A DNA stretch of 55,527 bases from SIG78 sp045587205 (GTDB lineage: Bacteria; Verrucomicrobiota; Lentisphaeria; Victivallales; Victivallaceae). The notes under the pieces are model-generated. The model was not told where the DNA came from and searched no databases. It saw only the letters and a program-made list of their open reading frames with translations. Of this stretch, positions 43,242 through 51,889 are shown one piece after another. How positions within the stretch are numbered: the first letter of the stretch is position 1; each line of letters opens with the position of its first letter. The translations under genes were made by a program, and so were the position numbers. The stretch covers positions 1-55,527 of the forward strand of contig JAZNBV010000079.1 in assembly GCA_045587205.1 (NCBI GenBank), given 5' to 3'.

Positions 43242-43907
43242 ATGTTTCAAATCAATAAAAATATTTTTTCGTTTGCCGATGCAGTGACAATATCCGCACA
43301 GTCCACTCAATCCGTTCTGGTAGTACGCCATTCTTACCGGGAATCTCTTGTAAACGGCAATTACGATCCGGGCTTGACCTCTGCCGGCTGGGATCACGCT
43401 GTTGAATGCGGTAAATTGCTTAAAAACTGGCAGAATACAGCTTTCGGTTCTTCATCCCGCAAAAGAACAGTTGACACGCTGCGCGGCTTGATTTGCGGCG
43501 CAGAAATTCAGGAAAAGGAGATCACTGGTTATGCGCTGCTGCACGATACCGCGATGTTCACCAAGCCGGAAAACCTTGGAATCGCCATTGAACGCGGTAC
43601 GCTTCCAGACCTGCTCAAAGAATATTATGCTGCGGGGAGTGCTCCGGGGATGCGCCATATAAATGAATATGTTCCTGAATTAGTAACCTCTATTACGGCT
43701 CCCGCATCCGCAAACAATATGCTACTTTGCTCCCACGATATCGTCATTGTGGCACTGTTGAGTTTTTTCAAAGTTTACAACTTTACTCCGGAAGATTGGT
43801 GCGGTTACATACAAGGGGCATTCCTTTACCGGCAAAAAGGGGTATGGAATATTGCCTATGCCGTCCCGGATAAATCAAACAGAAAACCTTGTTCACTTTT
43901 TGTATAA
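43242..43907 (+). CDS. histidine phosphatase superfamily protein
   Basis: 221 residues. The phosphohistidine motif is VLVVRHSYRES near residue 25 (R-H, then R). The second conserved Arg would be in SSSRKRTVDTL, and the second catalytic His in MLLCSHDIVI near residue 163. This order fits the phosphoglycerate-mutase/acid-phosphatase clan; RHSYRES instead of RHGxT suggests the more divergent branch. Substrate unknown. There is no clear Shine-Dalgarno, and the AT-rich leader may allow initiation. It stands alone between the hydrogenase and exosortase loci. Confidence 0.72.
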   Translation: MFQINKNIFSFADAVTISAQSTQSVLVVRHSYRESLVNGNYDPGLTSAGWDHAVECGKLLKNWQNTAFGSSSRKRTVDTLRGLICGAEIQEKEITGYALLHDTAMFTKPENLGIAIERGTLPDLLKEYYAAGSAPGMRHINEYVPELVTSITAPASANNMLLCSHDIVIVALLSFFKVYNFTPEDWCGYIQGAFLYRQKGVWNIAYAVPDKSNRKPCSLFV

Positions 43908-43931
43908 GGTTCATCGTGATGAGAATATTCA

Positions 43932-44179
43932 ATGCAGAAAACGAGACTGAAACATCGCCACATCGGTAAATTTATGATAAAATCTGCGCAACATTGAAGT
44001 TGAAAAATATAACTGCCGAAACTGATGATGATGCGGTCAACTTTTATCAGCGTTCCGGTTTTGCTCTCCAGGATTTTCTCCGGCACTTCCCTGATGGTGA
44101 TGTAACAAGAAAAAAGTTTAAAAAATCCATAAACTTATACTTGAAAATAGTCCATTCCGGTGTTACATTACATAAATAG
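43932..44179 (+). pseudogene. frameshifted GNAT acetyltransferase remnant
   Basis: One frame reads MQKTRLKHRHIGKFMIKSAQH and then stops at 43995-43997. A second frame, starting at 43994, continues with LKLKNITAETDDDAVNFYQR and SGFALQDFL. Joined, these match the end of a GNAT domain: the R-x-x-I-G acetyl-CoA loop, then TAETD-DAVNFYxxxGF. The N-terminal two-thirds of the domain is missing. The rest of 43908-44267 shows no gene. Confidence 0.7.
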
Positions 44180-44267
44180 ATCCAGGGGATTTGTTTAAGT
44201 AATATTCGCAAATACATCTGTGGAATTTTTATGGAAATAAAATTTTAAGCAAAAAGGATTATTGAAG

Positions 44268-44846
44268 ATGCGCTTGGAGTTATTGTCTGTACTGGTTGTG
44301 TTGTTCGCGGTATTCACTGCTGATGCGGCGTATCAGTTTGAAACCAAGGGGAATCAGGGTTGGCTGACCTTTGATTCAGATACTACACTGGCGTTTGATT
44401 TGGAACGCAGCGGTAAAGATAAAGATCAAGAGAACTTCGTTGACCGCGGCGAAGGCATTGCCGATTACGGCTGGTACAATCTTGATACCGGCGCGACCGG
44501 TTCATTCAACAACGGTGCGTCTGCCACATTTACAGAAAACGACCGCATTGGTCTGTATGTAACCGACAATACCGGCAACACCTTCCTGTCGACCAAACCG
44601 CAAAGTCCTTTTGAGGATGATATCTGGGGCAAAGCCAGACTTAAAGACGGCAATTTGTATCTGGGCGGCGGCAATATGGGTTCCAATGGTACGCACGAAT
44701 TTTATGTTTTCAAGGTCAACAATGCCAATGCTTCCGGCAAAGCTCCCTCCGGGCAGCCGCTGCCGGGGATAATTGCCACATTGGTTGTCGGCGGCGGAAC
44801 ATTGGTTTACCTGAAAAAACGCAAAAAACTTTACGCAGCAAAATAA
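44268..44846 (+). CDS. exosortase substrate with PEP-CTERM-like sorting signal
   Basis: 192 residues. A signal peptide (LELLSVLVVLFAVFTADA) leads a polar 135-residue domain with repeated Asn, Gly, Thr and Asp (FTENDRIGLYVTDNTG, GNMGSNGTHEFYVFK). The C-terminus has the three-part sorting signal: GQPLPG motif, hydrophobic IIATLVVGGGTLVYL, and basic KKRKK. QPLPG resembles the VPLP variant of the PEP-CTERM motif. The exosortase two genes downstream would cleave near PLPG during surface delivery. ATG at 44268 has AAGGA; an upstream in-frame TTG is rejected. Only one such signal is in the window, so it may be the dedicated substrate. Confidence 0.75.
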   Translation: MRLELLSVLVVLFAVFTADAAYQFETKGNQGWLTFDSDTTLAFDLERSGKDKDQENFVDRGEGIADYGWYNLDTGATGSFNNGASATFTENDRIGLYVTDNTGNTFLSTKPQSPFEDDIWGKARLKDGNLYLGGGNMGSNGTHEFYVFKVNNANASGKAPSGQPLPGIIATLVVGGGTLVYLKKRKKLYAAK

Positions 44847-44869
44847 TTTTTTTGTGTTAACTGCGTAAA
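44830..44869 (+). promoter_or_regulatory. hairpin abutting the TPR gene start
   Basis: TTTACGCAG (44830-44838) pairs perfectly with CTGCGTAAA (44861-44869), which ends directly before the ATG at 44870. The loop holds the stop codon of the sorting-signal gene and a T-run. No Shine-Dalgarno is visible for the downstream gene. Confidence 0.5.
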
Positions 44870-47029
44870 ATGAAAAAACTTAAAAAAAAGCATATTGCAT
44901 TAATCGCTGTTGCTGTTTTAATACTCTTCGGGAGTATCGGAGCAACAGCGTATTTGCTTTTTTCAAATTATCAGAATGTTGCGCTCTTCAAACAGGCCAA
45001 GGCTGACTTTCTGTTGGGCACGCCGGAATCTTTAAGGCTTGCCGAAACTCAACTGCTGCAGTTTGTCCGCAGCGACAGCAACAATGAATCCGCTTACATT
45101 ATGCTGGGAGCGATCGCCGAAAAAAACCAAGCCTACCCGGAGCAGGTTTACTACTGCTATATGGCACACCGGCTCAACCCGTTGAGCAGCGAAAATAAGG
45201 CAAACTATATAAAGAGCCTCTGCTTTGCCCGTTATTTTGACCGTCTCGAAAACTTTCTTGCCCAACAGGAACTGACGGATTATCAGCAAGAGCTTCTGCT
45301 CTACGCTGCCGGCCGCAACGGCAATATCAACAAGTACAAGGCGCCGGCTCAAACAGAACATTCACTTGCTGATCTGGCTTTACTGCTTTTCACCCCCGGC
45401 AAACTGACCGCGGCTGAAAAACTTGAAGCGTTGAATAAATTTCCGGCAGATGACCGCTTTCTGCAGCAGGAAATTCTGGTTGCCCGGGCTGAAACTTATC
45501 TTGCAGTCAATGACACGGACAACGCAGAAAAAGTGATAAAAAAAGCTTATGATGCCAATGAATTTGCTTTTGCACCGGCTCTGGGCAGATTTTATGCAAG
45601 TTACCGGTCATTCGGCAAAGCGTTGACTGTTTTTGAAAAATATCTTGCCACATATCACGATCCGGCAATCGCCATACAGACTGCAGAGATATACTGTCTG
45701 CTGAATCAGGCGGATAAGATCGCACAGCTCCGTACTCATTATCAATCCGATGCCGGCAGCAACGGTATGCTCTGCTGCTACTATCTGGATGCTTTGACCG
45801 CTTTGACCAAAAATAATCTTACTGCTCTGCCGGAACTGACCCGTCCGCTGCGTAAAAACATCGATACGCCGCTTGCGGCTTATATATTTCTCTGCGCTGA
45901 TCTTCAAACTGATGATGCCGCTGCGGTTCTGGCAAGTTACACAGCACTGCTGGAGCATCGCAGTTATCTGGATTTGCAGAAGCGGGCGGATAATATGATT
46001 TCGGATTATTTGAAACGCTCCCTTACCGGTAAACAACGCAATGAAACCGTCCTGATGACGCTGGCGCAAAAACTTTACAGCCGTAAACCGGAAGCGGCAA
46101 CCGCAAAATTCATACTGCTGCTGCAGAAAAAAGATGATTCGATAAATGTTGCACTGTTGAAAGATGCGCTGAAAAAATTCTCCGGCGATTTTGGAATTGT
46201 AAAAATCGGCATTGAGTATTATCTGAACAGTGACCTGGCAGAAAGCGCCCGTCTGCTTGAACTTTATAAAAAGAACTTTCCGGCAAGAAGCGGAGATATT
46301 ACGCGTTATGAAATTATTCTGGCGCTGAAAAAGAAAAATTTTGACCGGGCGTCAGAACTGTTCCGCAAGAACTTTTCTCCAGCAATTTCACAGGAATACT
46401 GGACTTTTGCCAGTTCCACGGCACGCGAGGAAGACTTGCTCTTTTTGAGCAGAGATAAAGAGTACGCTCCTTTCTGCCGGGCGCTGCTTCTGCTGAAAAA
46501 AGGCGATAAAAAATCGGCTTGCGATATTCTGGAAAAAGCCGATGCCAAAGATAATTATGATCTGTTGTTTTTTGCTGCTAAAACCCTGGCGGAAAACAAT
46601 AGAAACCGATCCGCTCTGGCAAAGTATGCGGCTTTTCCGGAAAAATCACCTTACTCGGTTGCAGTATTGCTCAACACTGCAGAAATTCTGGCGGAAACAG
46701 GTGATCTCCAGCAGGCTGTGTCAGTTGCCCGTCAGGCGTATAATCTGGCGCCGGCTCTGCCGGCAGCACAATATTGCTATGCAGACAAACTCTATAAAAA
46801 CGGCAATTTCAGTTTGATTCCGGATGTTGTGAATCTGACTGCAAGTTCCGCATACCGCAAAGAGATGGAAACGCTGTGGATCGCCGGTATGCAGCAGAAA
46901 ATAAAAGACTGCAATATTGCTGTGCAGCGGGAAAAACTCCGGGAACTGTGCCGGCAGCTGCTGGTTATAGCGCCCGATAATGATATAGCCCTTGAACACT
47001 TGAAAAAACTTCATCAGATGCCGCAGTAA
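44870..47029 (+). CDS. membrane-anchored TPR protein of exosortase locus
   Basis: 719 residues. N-terminal anchor at about 8-31, followed by a long all-helical periplasmic region with tetratricopeptide-like repeats (AYIMLGAIAEKNQAYPEQVY, ALGRFYASYRSFGKALTVF, AEILAETGDLQQAVSVARQA). TPR proteins (PrsT-like) commonly accompany exosortases in exopolysaccharide loci, where they probably scaffold export. It starts 23 bases after the sorting-signal gene with no clear Shine-Dalgarno; a hairpin covers the start region. The next gene follows after two bases. Confidence 0.78.
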   Translation: MKKLKKKHIALIAVAVLILFGSIGATAYLLFSNYQNVALFKQAKADFLLGTPESLRLAETQLLQFVRSDSNNESAYIMLGAIAEKNQAYPEQVYYCYMAHRLNPLSSENKANYIKSLCFARYFDRLENFLAQQELTDYQQELLLYAAGRNGNINKYKAPAQTEHSLADLALLLFTPGKLTAAEKLEALNKFPADDRFLQQEILVARAETYLAVNDTDNAEKVIKKAYDANEFAFAPALGRFYASYRSFGKALTVFEKYLATYHDPAIAIQTAEIYCLLNQADKIAQLRTHYQSDAGSNGMLCCYYLDALTALTKNNLTALPELTRPLRKNIDTPLAAYIFLCADLQTDDAAAVLASYTALLEHRSYLDLQKRADNMISDYLKRSLTGKQRNETVLMTLAQKLYSRKPEAATAKFILLLQKKDDSINVALLKDALKKFSGDFGIVKIGIEYYLNSDLAESARLLELYKKNFPARSGDITRYEIILALKKKNFDRASELFRKNFSPAISQEYWTFASSTAREEDLLFLSRDKEYAPFCRALLLLKKGDKKSACDILEKADAKDNYDLLFFAAKTLAENNRNRSALAKYAAFPEKSPYSVAVLLNTAEILAETGDLQQAVSVARQAYNLAPALPAAQYCYADKLYKNGNFSLIPDVVNLTASSAYRKEMETLWIAGMQQKIKDCNIAVQREKLRELCRQLLVIAPDNDIALEHLKKLHQMPQ

Positions 47030-47031
47030 GT

Positions 47032-47895
47032 ATGAAAAATTTTTGCAAAAGTTTATTAGAGAAACATCCCCTGGGAGTGCTGTGCGCAGTGCTTCTGGGG
47101 ATTGTCGCTTTTTCTGCGGCAATCCCGATGTACACATCAGGGGTATGGGATGCAGCTCTGGTTGACCTGCTTATGGCGGGATTGCTGATTTATTTTATGC
47201 TCAAAAATTTCATTTCCGCCAACCGCAGAGAAACAACCCCGGTGGAAAAAAGCGCTGCGTGGCTGTTGCTGATAACAGCCAATATCCTTGCATTGCTGCC
47301 AACGAACAGTTTTCCCGGAAGTTTGAGTACGCCATTTGCCTTTTCCATTCTGCTCTGTGCGTTTGTGCTCTATTTCGGCGGCGCATTTTCGGCATTGGCC
47401 GGTATGCCTCCTGCTTTGTGGTGCTGTGTTTTTATGCCTTATCACGAAGAATTTATGCTGCTGTTGAGTTATCCGCTGCGTTTGAGTGCCACACTGTTGA
47501 GTGCGGCTATTCTGAAATTGTCCGGGATCGGAGTGGTTTATTCCGGCACATCGCTTGAGCTGCCCGGTCTTGATATATCCATAACCGATGCCTGCAGCGG
47601 AATAGATCAGCTTGATGCTTTTATTCTGATTGCATTTGTTATTGTGCACATATTGCATAAAAATAACATCTGGAAGATACTGCACTTTGCCTTTATCATT
47701 CCGTCTATAATAATCGGTAACAGCTTGCGGATTGCGCTGACTGTATTTTTGTACAAATTGTTGGGCGAAACTGTTCTGTTGAGCAGTTGGCATACGGCAC
47801 TCGGTTATGTACAGATTGTACTGGCATTTATTATTTTTCTTGCAGCCGGAAAGATTTTTTCGCTTGGCAATACACAAACAGCGGAGCTGAAATAA
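47032..47895 (+). CDS. exosortase
   Basis: 287 residues with about eight membrane segments. Catalytic residues are present: Cys188 in DACSGIDQLDAF, Arg233 in GNSLRIALTV, and His254 in SSWHTALGY. It is a membrane transpeptidase-type enzyme that cleaves C-terminal sorting signals and attaches the protein to an unknown acceptor, presumably glycan or lipid. Its likely substrate is the QPLPG protein encoded at 44268. The subfamily cannot be named with confidence. Its stop overlaps the next start (TAATG). Confidence 0.9.
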   Translation: MKNFCKSLLEKHPLGVLCAVLLGIVAFSAAIPMYTSGVWDAALVDLLMAGLLIYFMLKNFISANRRETTPVEKSAAWLLLITANILALLPTNSFPGSLSTPFAFSILLCAFVLYFGGAFSALAGMPPALWCCVFMPYHEEFMLLLSYPLRLSATLLSAAILKLSGIGVVYSGTSLELPGLDISITDACSGIDQLDAFILIAFVIVHILHKNNIWKILHFAFIIPSIIIGNSLRIALTVFLYKLLGETVLLSSWHTALGYVQIVLAFIIFLAAGKIFSLGNTQTAELK

Positions 47896-48944
47896 TGTTA
47901 AAGACAGTACTTTTGCTTATATCATTTCTGCCATTGCTGCTGCATTCACCTTATCTGCTGCAGGCGTGGCAGAATTCCCGTCTCGATCACTGGGATTGGA
48001 TATTTTATCTGGCGGCAGTTCCAGCTGCAGTCTGGGCTATGTATAAAGAAAAATTGGGTAAATATGATTTTTGTGCACTCCTCCTTATGGTACCGGCATT
48101 GTTGCTGACTGCCCCTGCACTGAATAATATCAATGCCTTGCTGATTGCATCGGCTGCCGGAGTGATTTTTTCAACCGTCTGGCTGGTGGGGTCGTGGAGT
48201 TCAGCATACAAAGTACTTCCGGCAACGATCATACTGCTGCTTGGCACACCGAGTTCAAGTTATCAGCTCTCCATACTGCTGATGTGCCCGGTGTACCTGG
48301 CGTGGGGCGTGAAGTTTTTACTGGCAATATTGTGTTTTTTGTGGATATGGTACAACCGTCGCAGCGGGAGATTGATAAAATGCGGAACACTTTTCTTTAC
48401 AGCGGCAGTTCTGGCGAGCAGTTTTCTTTTACTGCATTCCAGAGAATTATATTTTGAAGGCAGAAGTTTCATTCCGGAATTTCCCGCACACTGTGGAGAT
48501 TTCTGGGGCAGAAAAATACAGCCAAATGAAAATACCAAACGCTTTTTTGCCACAAGTACCGTAAAGCAATACCTCTACACAAAAAATAATACCGATATAT
48601 CTGTTCTGGCAGTGCAGTGCGGCAGAGACATCCACGAAATTCACCCGGCGAGCCACTGCCTGCGGACAAGTTCGTGGACGGTCCATACAGAAAAAATCCT
48701 CTACTTGCCAGGAAATCTTGCGGTGACGGAAATTTATGCCGAAAAAGGCAGCATCCGCATACTTGTATGGGTTTGGTACAGCAGTGAAAAATTATCCACA
48801 CCGGGTTTTCTCGGTTTCAGGCGGCATTTCAAACCGGGCGGAAAATACCACACCTATCAAATTTCCGTACCGATATACAGCAATACAGAAGCAAGCCGCA
48901 ATATATTGAAAAATTTTGTGCAATCATTGAGGAAAGCTGAATAA
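47895..48944 (+). CDS. EpsI-like exosortase-associated protein
   Basis: 349 residues. The N-terminal half is membrane-spanning (about seven segments to residue 180). The C-terminal half is a periplasmic EpsI-type domain with CGRDIHEIHPASHCLRTSSW (about 240), the H-x-P-x-x-C-L signature, then VWVWYSSEKLSTPGF. EpsI domains are often fused to, or encoded beside, exosortases; the role is not established. The start at 47895 overlaps the exosortase stop; an earlier in-frame start inside the exosortase gene is rejected. The fusion of a membrane part resembling a second half of an exosortase is notable. Confidence 0.75.
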   Translation: MLKTVLLLISFLPLLLHSPYLLQAWQNSRLDHWDWIFYLAAVPAAVWAMYKEKLGKYDFCALLLMVPALLLTAPALNNINALLIASAAGVIFSTVWLVGSWSSAYKVLPATIILLLGTPSSSYQLSILLMCPVYLAWGVKFLLAILCFLWIWYNRRSGRLIKCGTLFFTAAVLASSFLLLHSRELYFEGRSFIPEFPAHCGDFWGRKIQPNENTKRFFATSTVKQYLYTKNNTDISVLAVQCGRDIHEIHPASHCLRTSSWTVHTEKILYLPGNLAVTEIYAEKGSIRILVWVWYSSEKLSTPGFLGFRRHFKPGGKYHTYQISVPIYSNTEASRNILKNFVQSLRKAE

Positions 48945-48946
48945 TT

Positions 48947-49660
48947 ATGACTCAAATTGAAGAAATCATTGCCCTGCGGCAGCAGTTGAAACGCCCCGGT
49001 ATATTCCGGCATCACAATATTCAGCTGCGAATGGTATTGTGGCACATTACCATACGCAGTTCCGTATTTTTCAAGCGTTTGATGGATATTGTCCTGGCGG
49101 TGCTTGCTGTGATTCTCGGTTCGCCGGTATTTCTTATCACGGCGCTGCTGGTCAAACTCACCAGTCCGGGGCCGATCATTTTCAGTCAGGTCCGGGTGGG
49201 ACGGTTCGGCAGACATTTCAAGTTTTACAAATTCCGCAGTATGTATATTGATGCCGAAGCGCGCAAAGCCGAACTTTTAAAACACAATGAATCCGGCGAC
49301 GGGGTGATTTTCAAGATGAAACGCGATCCCCGGATCACACCGGTGGGTCGTTTTATCCGCAAATTCAGCATTGATGAATTGCCGCAGCTTTTCAATGTGA
49401 TTTTAGGCGATATGAGTCTGGTGGGTCCGCGTCCGCCGCTGCCATCGGAAGTACGCACCTATACACTTGAAGAACGCAAACGGTTGAATATCACCCCGGG
49501 TATAACCTGTCTGTGGCAGGTTTCCGGCCGCAGTGAACTGCCGTTTTCCAAACAGATAGCTCTGGACAAAGAATATATTGCCAGCCGCAGCGCGTGGAAA
49601 GATTTCCTTATTCTCTTGCGGACGATTCCGGCAATCCTGACCGGAAAAGGAGCGTGGTAA
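48947..49660 (+). CDS. initiating sugar-1-phosphate transferase (WcaJ/PglC type)
   Basis: 237 residues. One membrane segment (about 44-66) is followed by the bacterial sugar transferase domain, with LTSPGPIIFSQVRVGR, FKFYKFRSM, IDELPQLFNVILGDMSLVGP (catalytic DEL-x-Q and the PRP loop) and PGITCLWQVSGRSE. It transfers a sugar-1-phosphate from UDP-sugar to undecaprenyl phosphate, starting the exopolysaccharide repeat unit. It lacks the extra N-terminal helices of WcaJ. Two bases after the EpsI-like gene. Confidence 0.9.
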   Translation: MTQIEEIIALRQQLKRPGIFRHHNIQLRMVLWHITIRSSVFFKRLMDIVLAVLAVILGSPVFLITALLVKLTSPGPIIFSQVRVGRFGRHFKFYKFRSMYIDAEARKAELLKHNESGDGVIFKMKRDPRITPVGRFIRKFSIDELPQLFNVILGDMSLVGPRPPLPSEVRTYTLEERKRLNITPGITCLWQVSGRSELPFSKQIALDKEYIASRSAWKDFLILLRTIPAILTGKGAW

Positions 49661-49661
49661 A

Positions 49662-50891
49662 ATGCAACACCTGCTGATCAACCCCTATTCGCATCCTCAA
49701 GAATGGTGCAAAGATTATTTTCCTGACCGCAGCCTGGGAATGATGCCGGTCGGCGGACGCTGTGCAGCTGAATACTTTATTGATCTTGCGGTACGCTGTG
49801 AAGCCGAATCACTGCTGCTGCTGGGGCCAACTTACAATGAGCATCTTGCCGAACACCTCTATGAATATCAGCACGGAGCACTGAAACTTGATTACCGCAA
49901 AGGCGGCGGACACGATACCGTGCGGCATCTGTTGGAAGTGTATGCAAAAGAGTGCGGAGAAGATTGCCTTATTTTGCACGGTATGGTTATGCCCCAAGCG
50001 CATACGCTGGCAGAATTGCAGAGTTCTTTTCTGCCGTGCAGCGATGACGGAGCGGCAGACGGCATCTATCTTTATAAAGACGGCAAATTGCTGAAAAGCA
50101 GTATTGAATTTTATCACATCGATTCACTGAAGAGTTACTTTGAGGTGAATTTTCAGGTTTTGAATGATGATTTTTACAATCTGCCCGGTTATTCAATAAC
50201 CGGCAATGTCCACACCGGTACCAACGTGGTTATGAAAAACGACTGCAGCTTATCCGGGCCGCTGGTATTAAGCGACAATACATTCATTGAAAGCGCCGCC
50301 GTGGTTGCCGATTCCATTATCGGAGAACGCGCGCTGGTGGATAAAGCGTGCGTGGTCGAACACTCCATTATCTTTGACCGGACCTATGCCGCCGGCAATC
50401 TGGAGTTGAAAAATAAGATCGTCACCCCGGGGCGGATCATCGATCCGTACAGCGGCGGAGTGCTGGAACGCAACAGTTTCAGTTATACATTTTCACCGGT
50501 TCAGAACCGCTCGGCGTGGATATTGCGTGTGTGGGAACACTTTATAGCATTGGTTCTTGCTCTTGGGCTGGCGGTACCCTATTTGCTGATACTGCCGTTT
50601 TATCTGACGCATAAAAAATCCCATTGGTGCTGCAAACTTTCAATGGATCGTTATCCGGGGTACTGGGCTGTGCTGTTTTTCCGTAAAGAATTGATAAAAA
50701 GCCACCCGGCAAACGAACATTATGTGTTCCAGATGGGCGAGATATACGGACTTCAGAATACCCCGGAACAGCGGCGTATTTACGACTACTATTACCACTA
50801 TCACTGCAGTTGCTTTCTGGTGCTGCAAGTAGTGTTGCGCAGTTTGGGTAAAAGAGGATTTGCCACCTATGTTGAACGCAAACGCTCATAA
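49662..50891 (+). CDS. NDP-sugar pyrophosphorylase-like protein with LbetaH and membrane tail
   Basis: 409 residues. The N-terminal 140 residues resemble a nucleotidyltransferase fold with PVGGRCAAEYFIDLA, LLLLGPTYNEHLAEHL and CLILHGMVM, but the standard GxGTR…K loop is not clear. Next comes a left-handed beta-helix region (about 180-265, hexapeptide-like: NVVMKNDCSLSGPLVLSDN, IIGERALVDKACVVEHSII). The C-terminus (about 285-405) has two membrane segments and a region with the character of a sugar transferase (AVLFFRKELIKSHP). Likely supplies or handles a nucleotide-sugar for the same polymer. AAGGAG upstream. Confidence 0.65.
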   Translation: MQHLLINPYSHPQEWCKDYFPDRSLGMMPVGGRCAAEYFIDLAVRCEAESLLLLGPTYNEHLAEHLYEYQHGALKLDYRKGGGHDTVRHLLEVYAKECGEDCLILHGMVMPQAHTLAELQSSFLPCSDDGAADGIYLYKDGKLLKSSIEFYHIDSLKSYFEVNFQVLNDDFYNLPGYSITGNVHTGTNVVMKNDCSLSGPLVLSDNTFIESAAVVADSIIGERALVDKACVVEHSIIFDRTYAAGNLELKNKIVTPGRIIDPYSGGVLERNSFSYTFSPVQNRSAWILRVWEHFIALVLALGLAVPYLLILPFYLTHKKSHWCCKLSMDRYPGYWAVLFFRKELIKSHPANEHYVFQMGEIYGLQNTPEQRRIYDYYYHYHCSCFLVLQVVLRSLGKRGFATYVERKRS

Positions 50892-51879
50892 AAAATTTAC
50901 AGCTTGCAACGATGCTGAAGCTGAAATGCTGCTGGAAAGAGTTCTTGCTGAAATGCAGAAAAATCTTTCCGGCACAGCTCTTTGCGTCTATTTAGGCGGC
51001 AGTTACGGTCGCGGCGACGGCGGAGTCCGGCAGGACAGAGCCAACGGCATACTCTATAACGATCTGGACTTTTTTGTATTTGCCCGTAAAAAGTGTGATA
51101 ATGCCGGAGTAGTGCTGAAAGAGATTGCCGGAAAATATGAAAAAGAGTTGAAAGTCGATGTGGATTTCAGCAGCATTATGTCCGTAAATGATATAAAAAA
51201 TAATTCCAAACGGCTGATGATGCAGGAATTGAAGCGCGGATACCGCCTTGTAGCTGGCGAAGATCTGCTTGAACAGTATCTTCCGGCGATCCCGGCAGAA
51301 AAACTGCCTTTTTCGGAAGCGTGCCGCTTACTGCTCAACCGCGGTATGGGGTTGCTGCTGGCGGGAGAAAAAATCACCGGAAACTCTGCTGACACTGATT
51401 TTATTCTGCGGAATATTTATAAAGCGATTCTGGGAGCGTGTGATGCTTTTCTGATCGCCGAACACAAATACCAATGGCATATCGAAGAGCGTCTGGCAGA
51501 AATAAATAATTCCGGATTGAGTGCTGACTGCAAAAGGCTTTATGCCCAGGCGGTCAAATTCAAACGAACCCCGAATCGGGAAGTTACACAGGATTTGAAA
51601 GATTTGTGGCAATCTGTCTGCGGCGTATTCAAAGAGTGCATGACTTTGTCTTGCGGAAAAGATATTTATATAAAATGTCAGCTTGAAAGTGAAGTTTCAC
51701 TGAAAAACTTTATAAAATATTGTATAAAAAGCCGTTCTCTGCCGTTGGCAAATTGGAAACGGCATACTATGCCGCCGGTGGCAATTCTGGCTGAAAGGGT
51801 ATATCAGGAATTGGGGAATACCCCGGACAAAGCTGTTAAACAAAGCAAACTTTATCGGCAATGGCTGATTTTTAATTGA
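50869..51879 (+). CDS. Pol-beta-superfamily nucleotidyltransferase
   Basis: 336 residues. The catalytic signature is GGSYGRGDGG (about residue 43), NDLDFFVFA with Asp65 and Asp67, and KVDVDFSS near 97-99 as the third Asp. These define the minimal nucleotidyltransferase core. The rest is helical and unrecognised (LLLNRGMGLLLAGEKITGN). Enzymes of this type move NMP to proteins, antibiotics or sugars; the target here is unknown. It overlaps the preceding gene by 23 bases; an in-frame TTG three codons earlier is less likely than ATG at 50869, which has AGAGG upstream. Confidence 0.75.
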   Translation: MLNANAHKKFTACNDAEAEMLLERVLAEMQKNLSGTALCVYLGGSYGRGDGGVRQDRANGILYNDLDFFVFARKKCDNAGVVLKEIAGKYEKELKVDVDFSSIMSVNDIKNNSKRLMMQELKRGYRLVAGEDLLEQYLPAIPAEKLPFSEACRLLLNRGMGLLLAGEKITGNSADTDFILRNIYKAILGACDAFLIAEHKYQWHIEERLAEINNSGLSADCKRLYAQAVKFKRTPNREVTQDLKDLWQSVCGVFKECMTLSCGKDIYIKCQLESEVSLKNFIKYCIKSRSLPLANWKRHTMPPVAILAERVYQELGNTPDKAVKQSKLYRQWLIFN

Positions 51880-51889
51880 GAGGTATATT

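Noticed and set aside
44180..44267. Sigma-54 promoter before the sorting-signal gene
   Set aside because: Some exosortase loci use such promoters, but no TGGCAC-N5-TTGC pattern with correct spacing is present.
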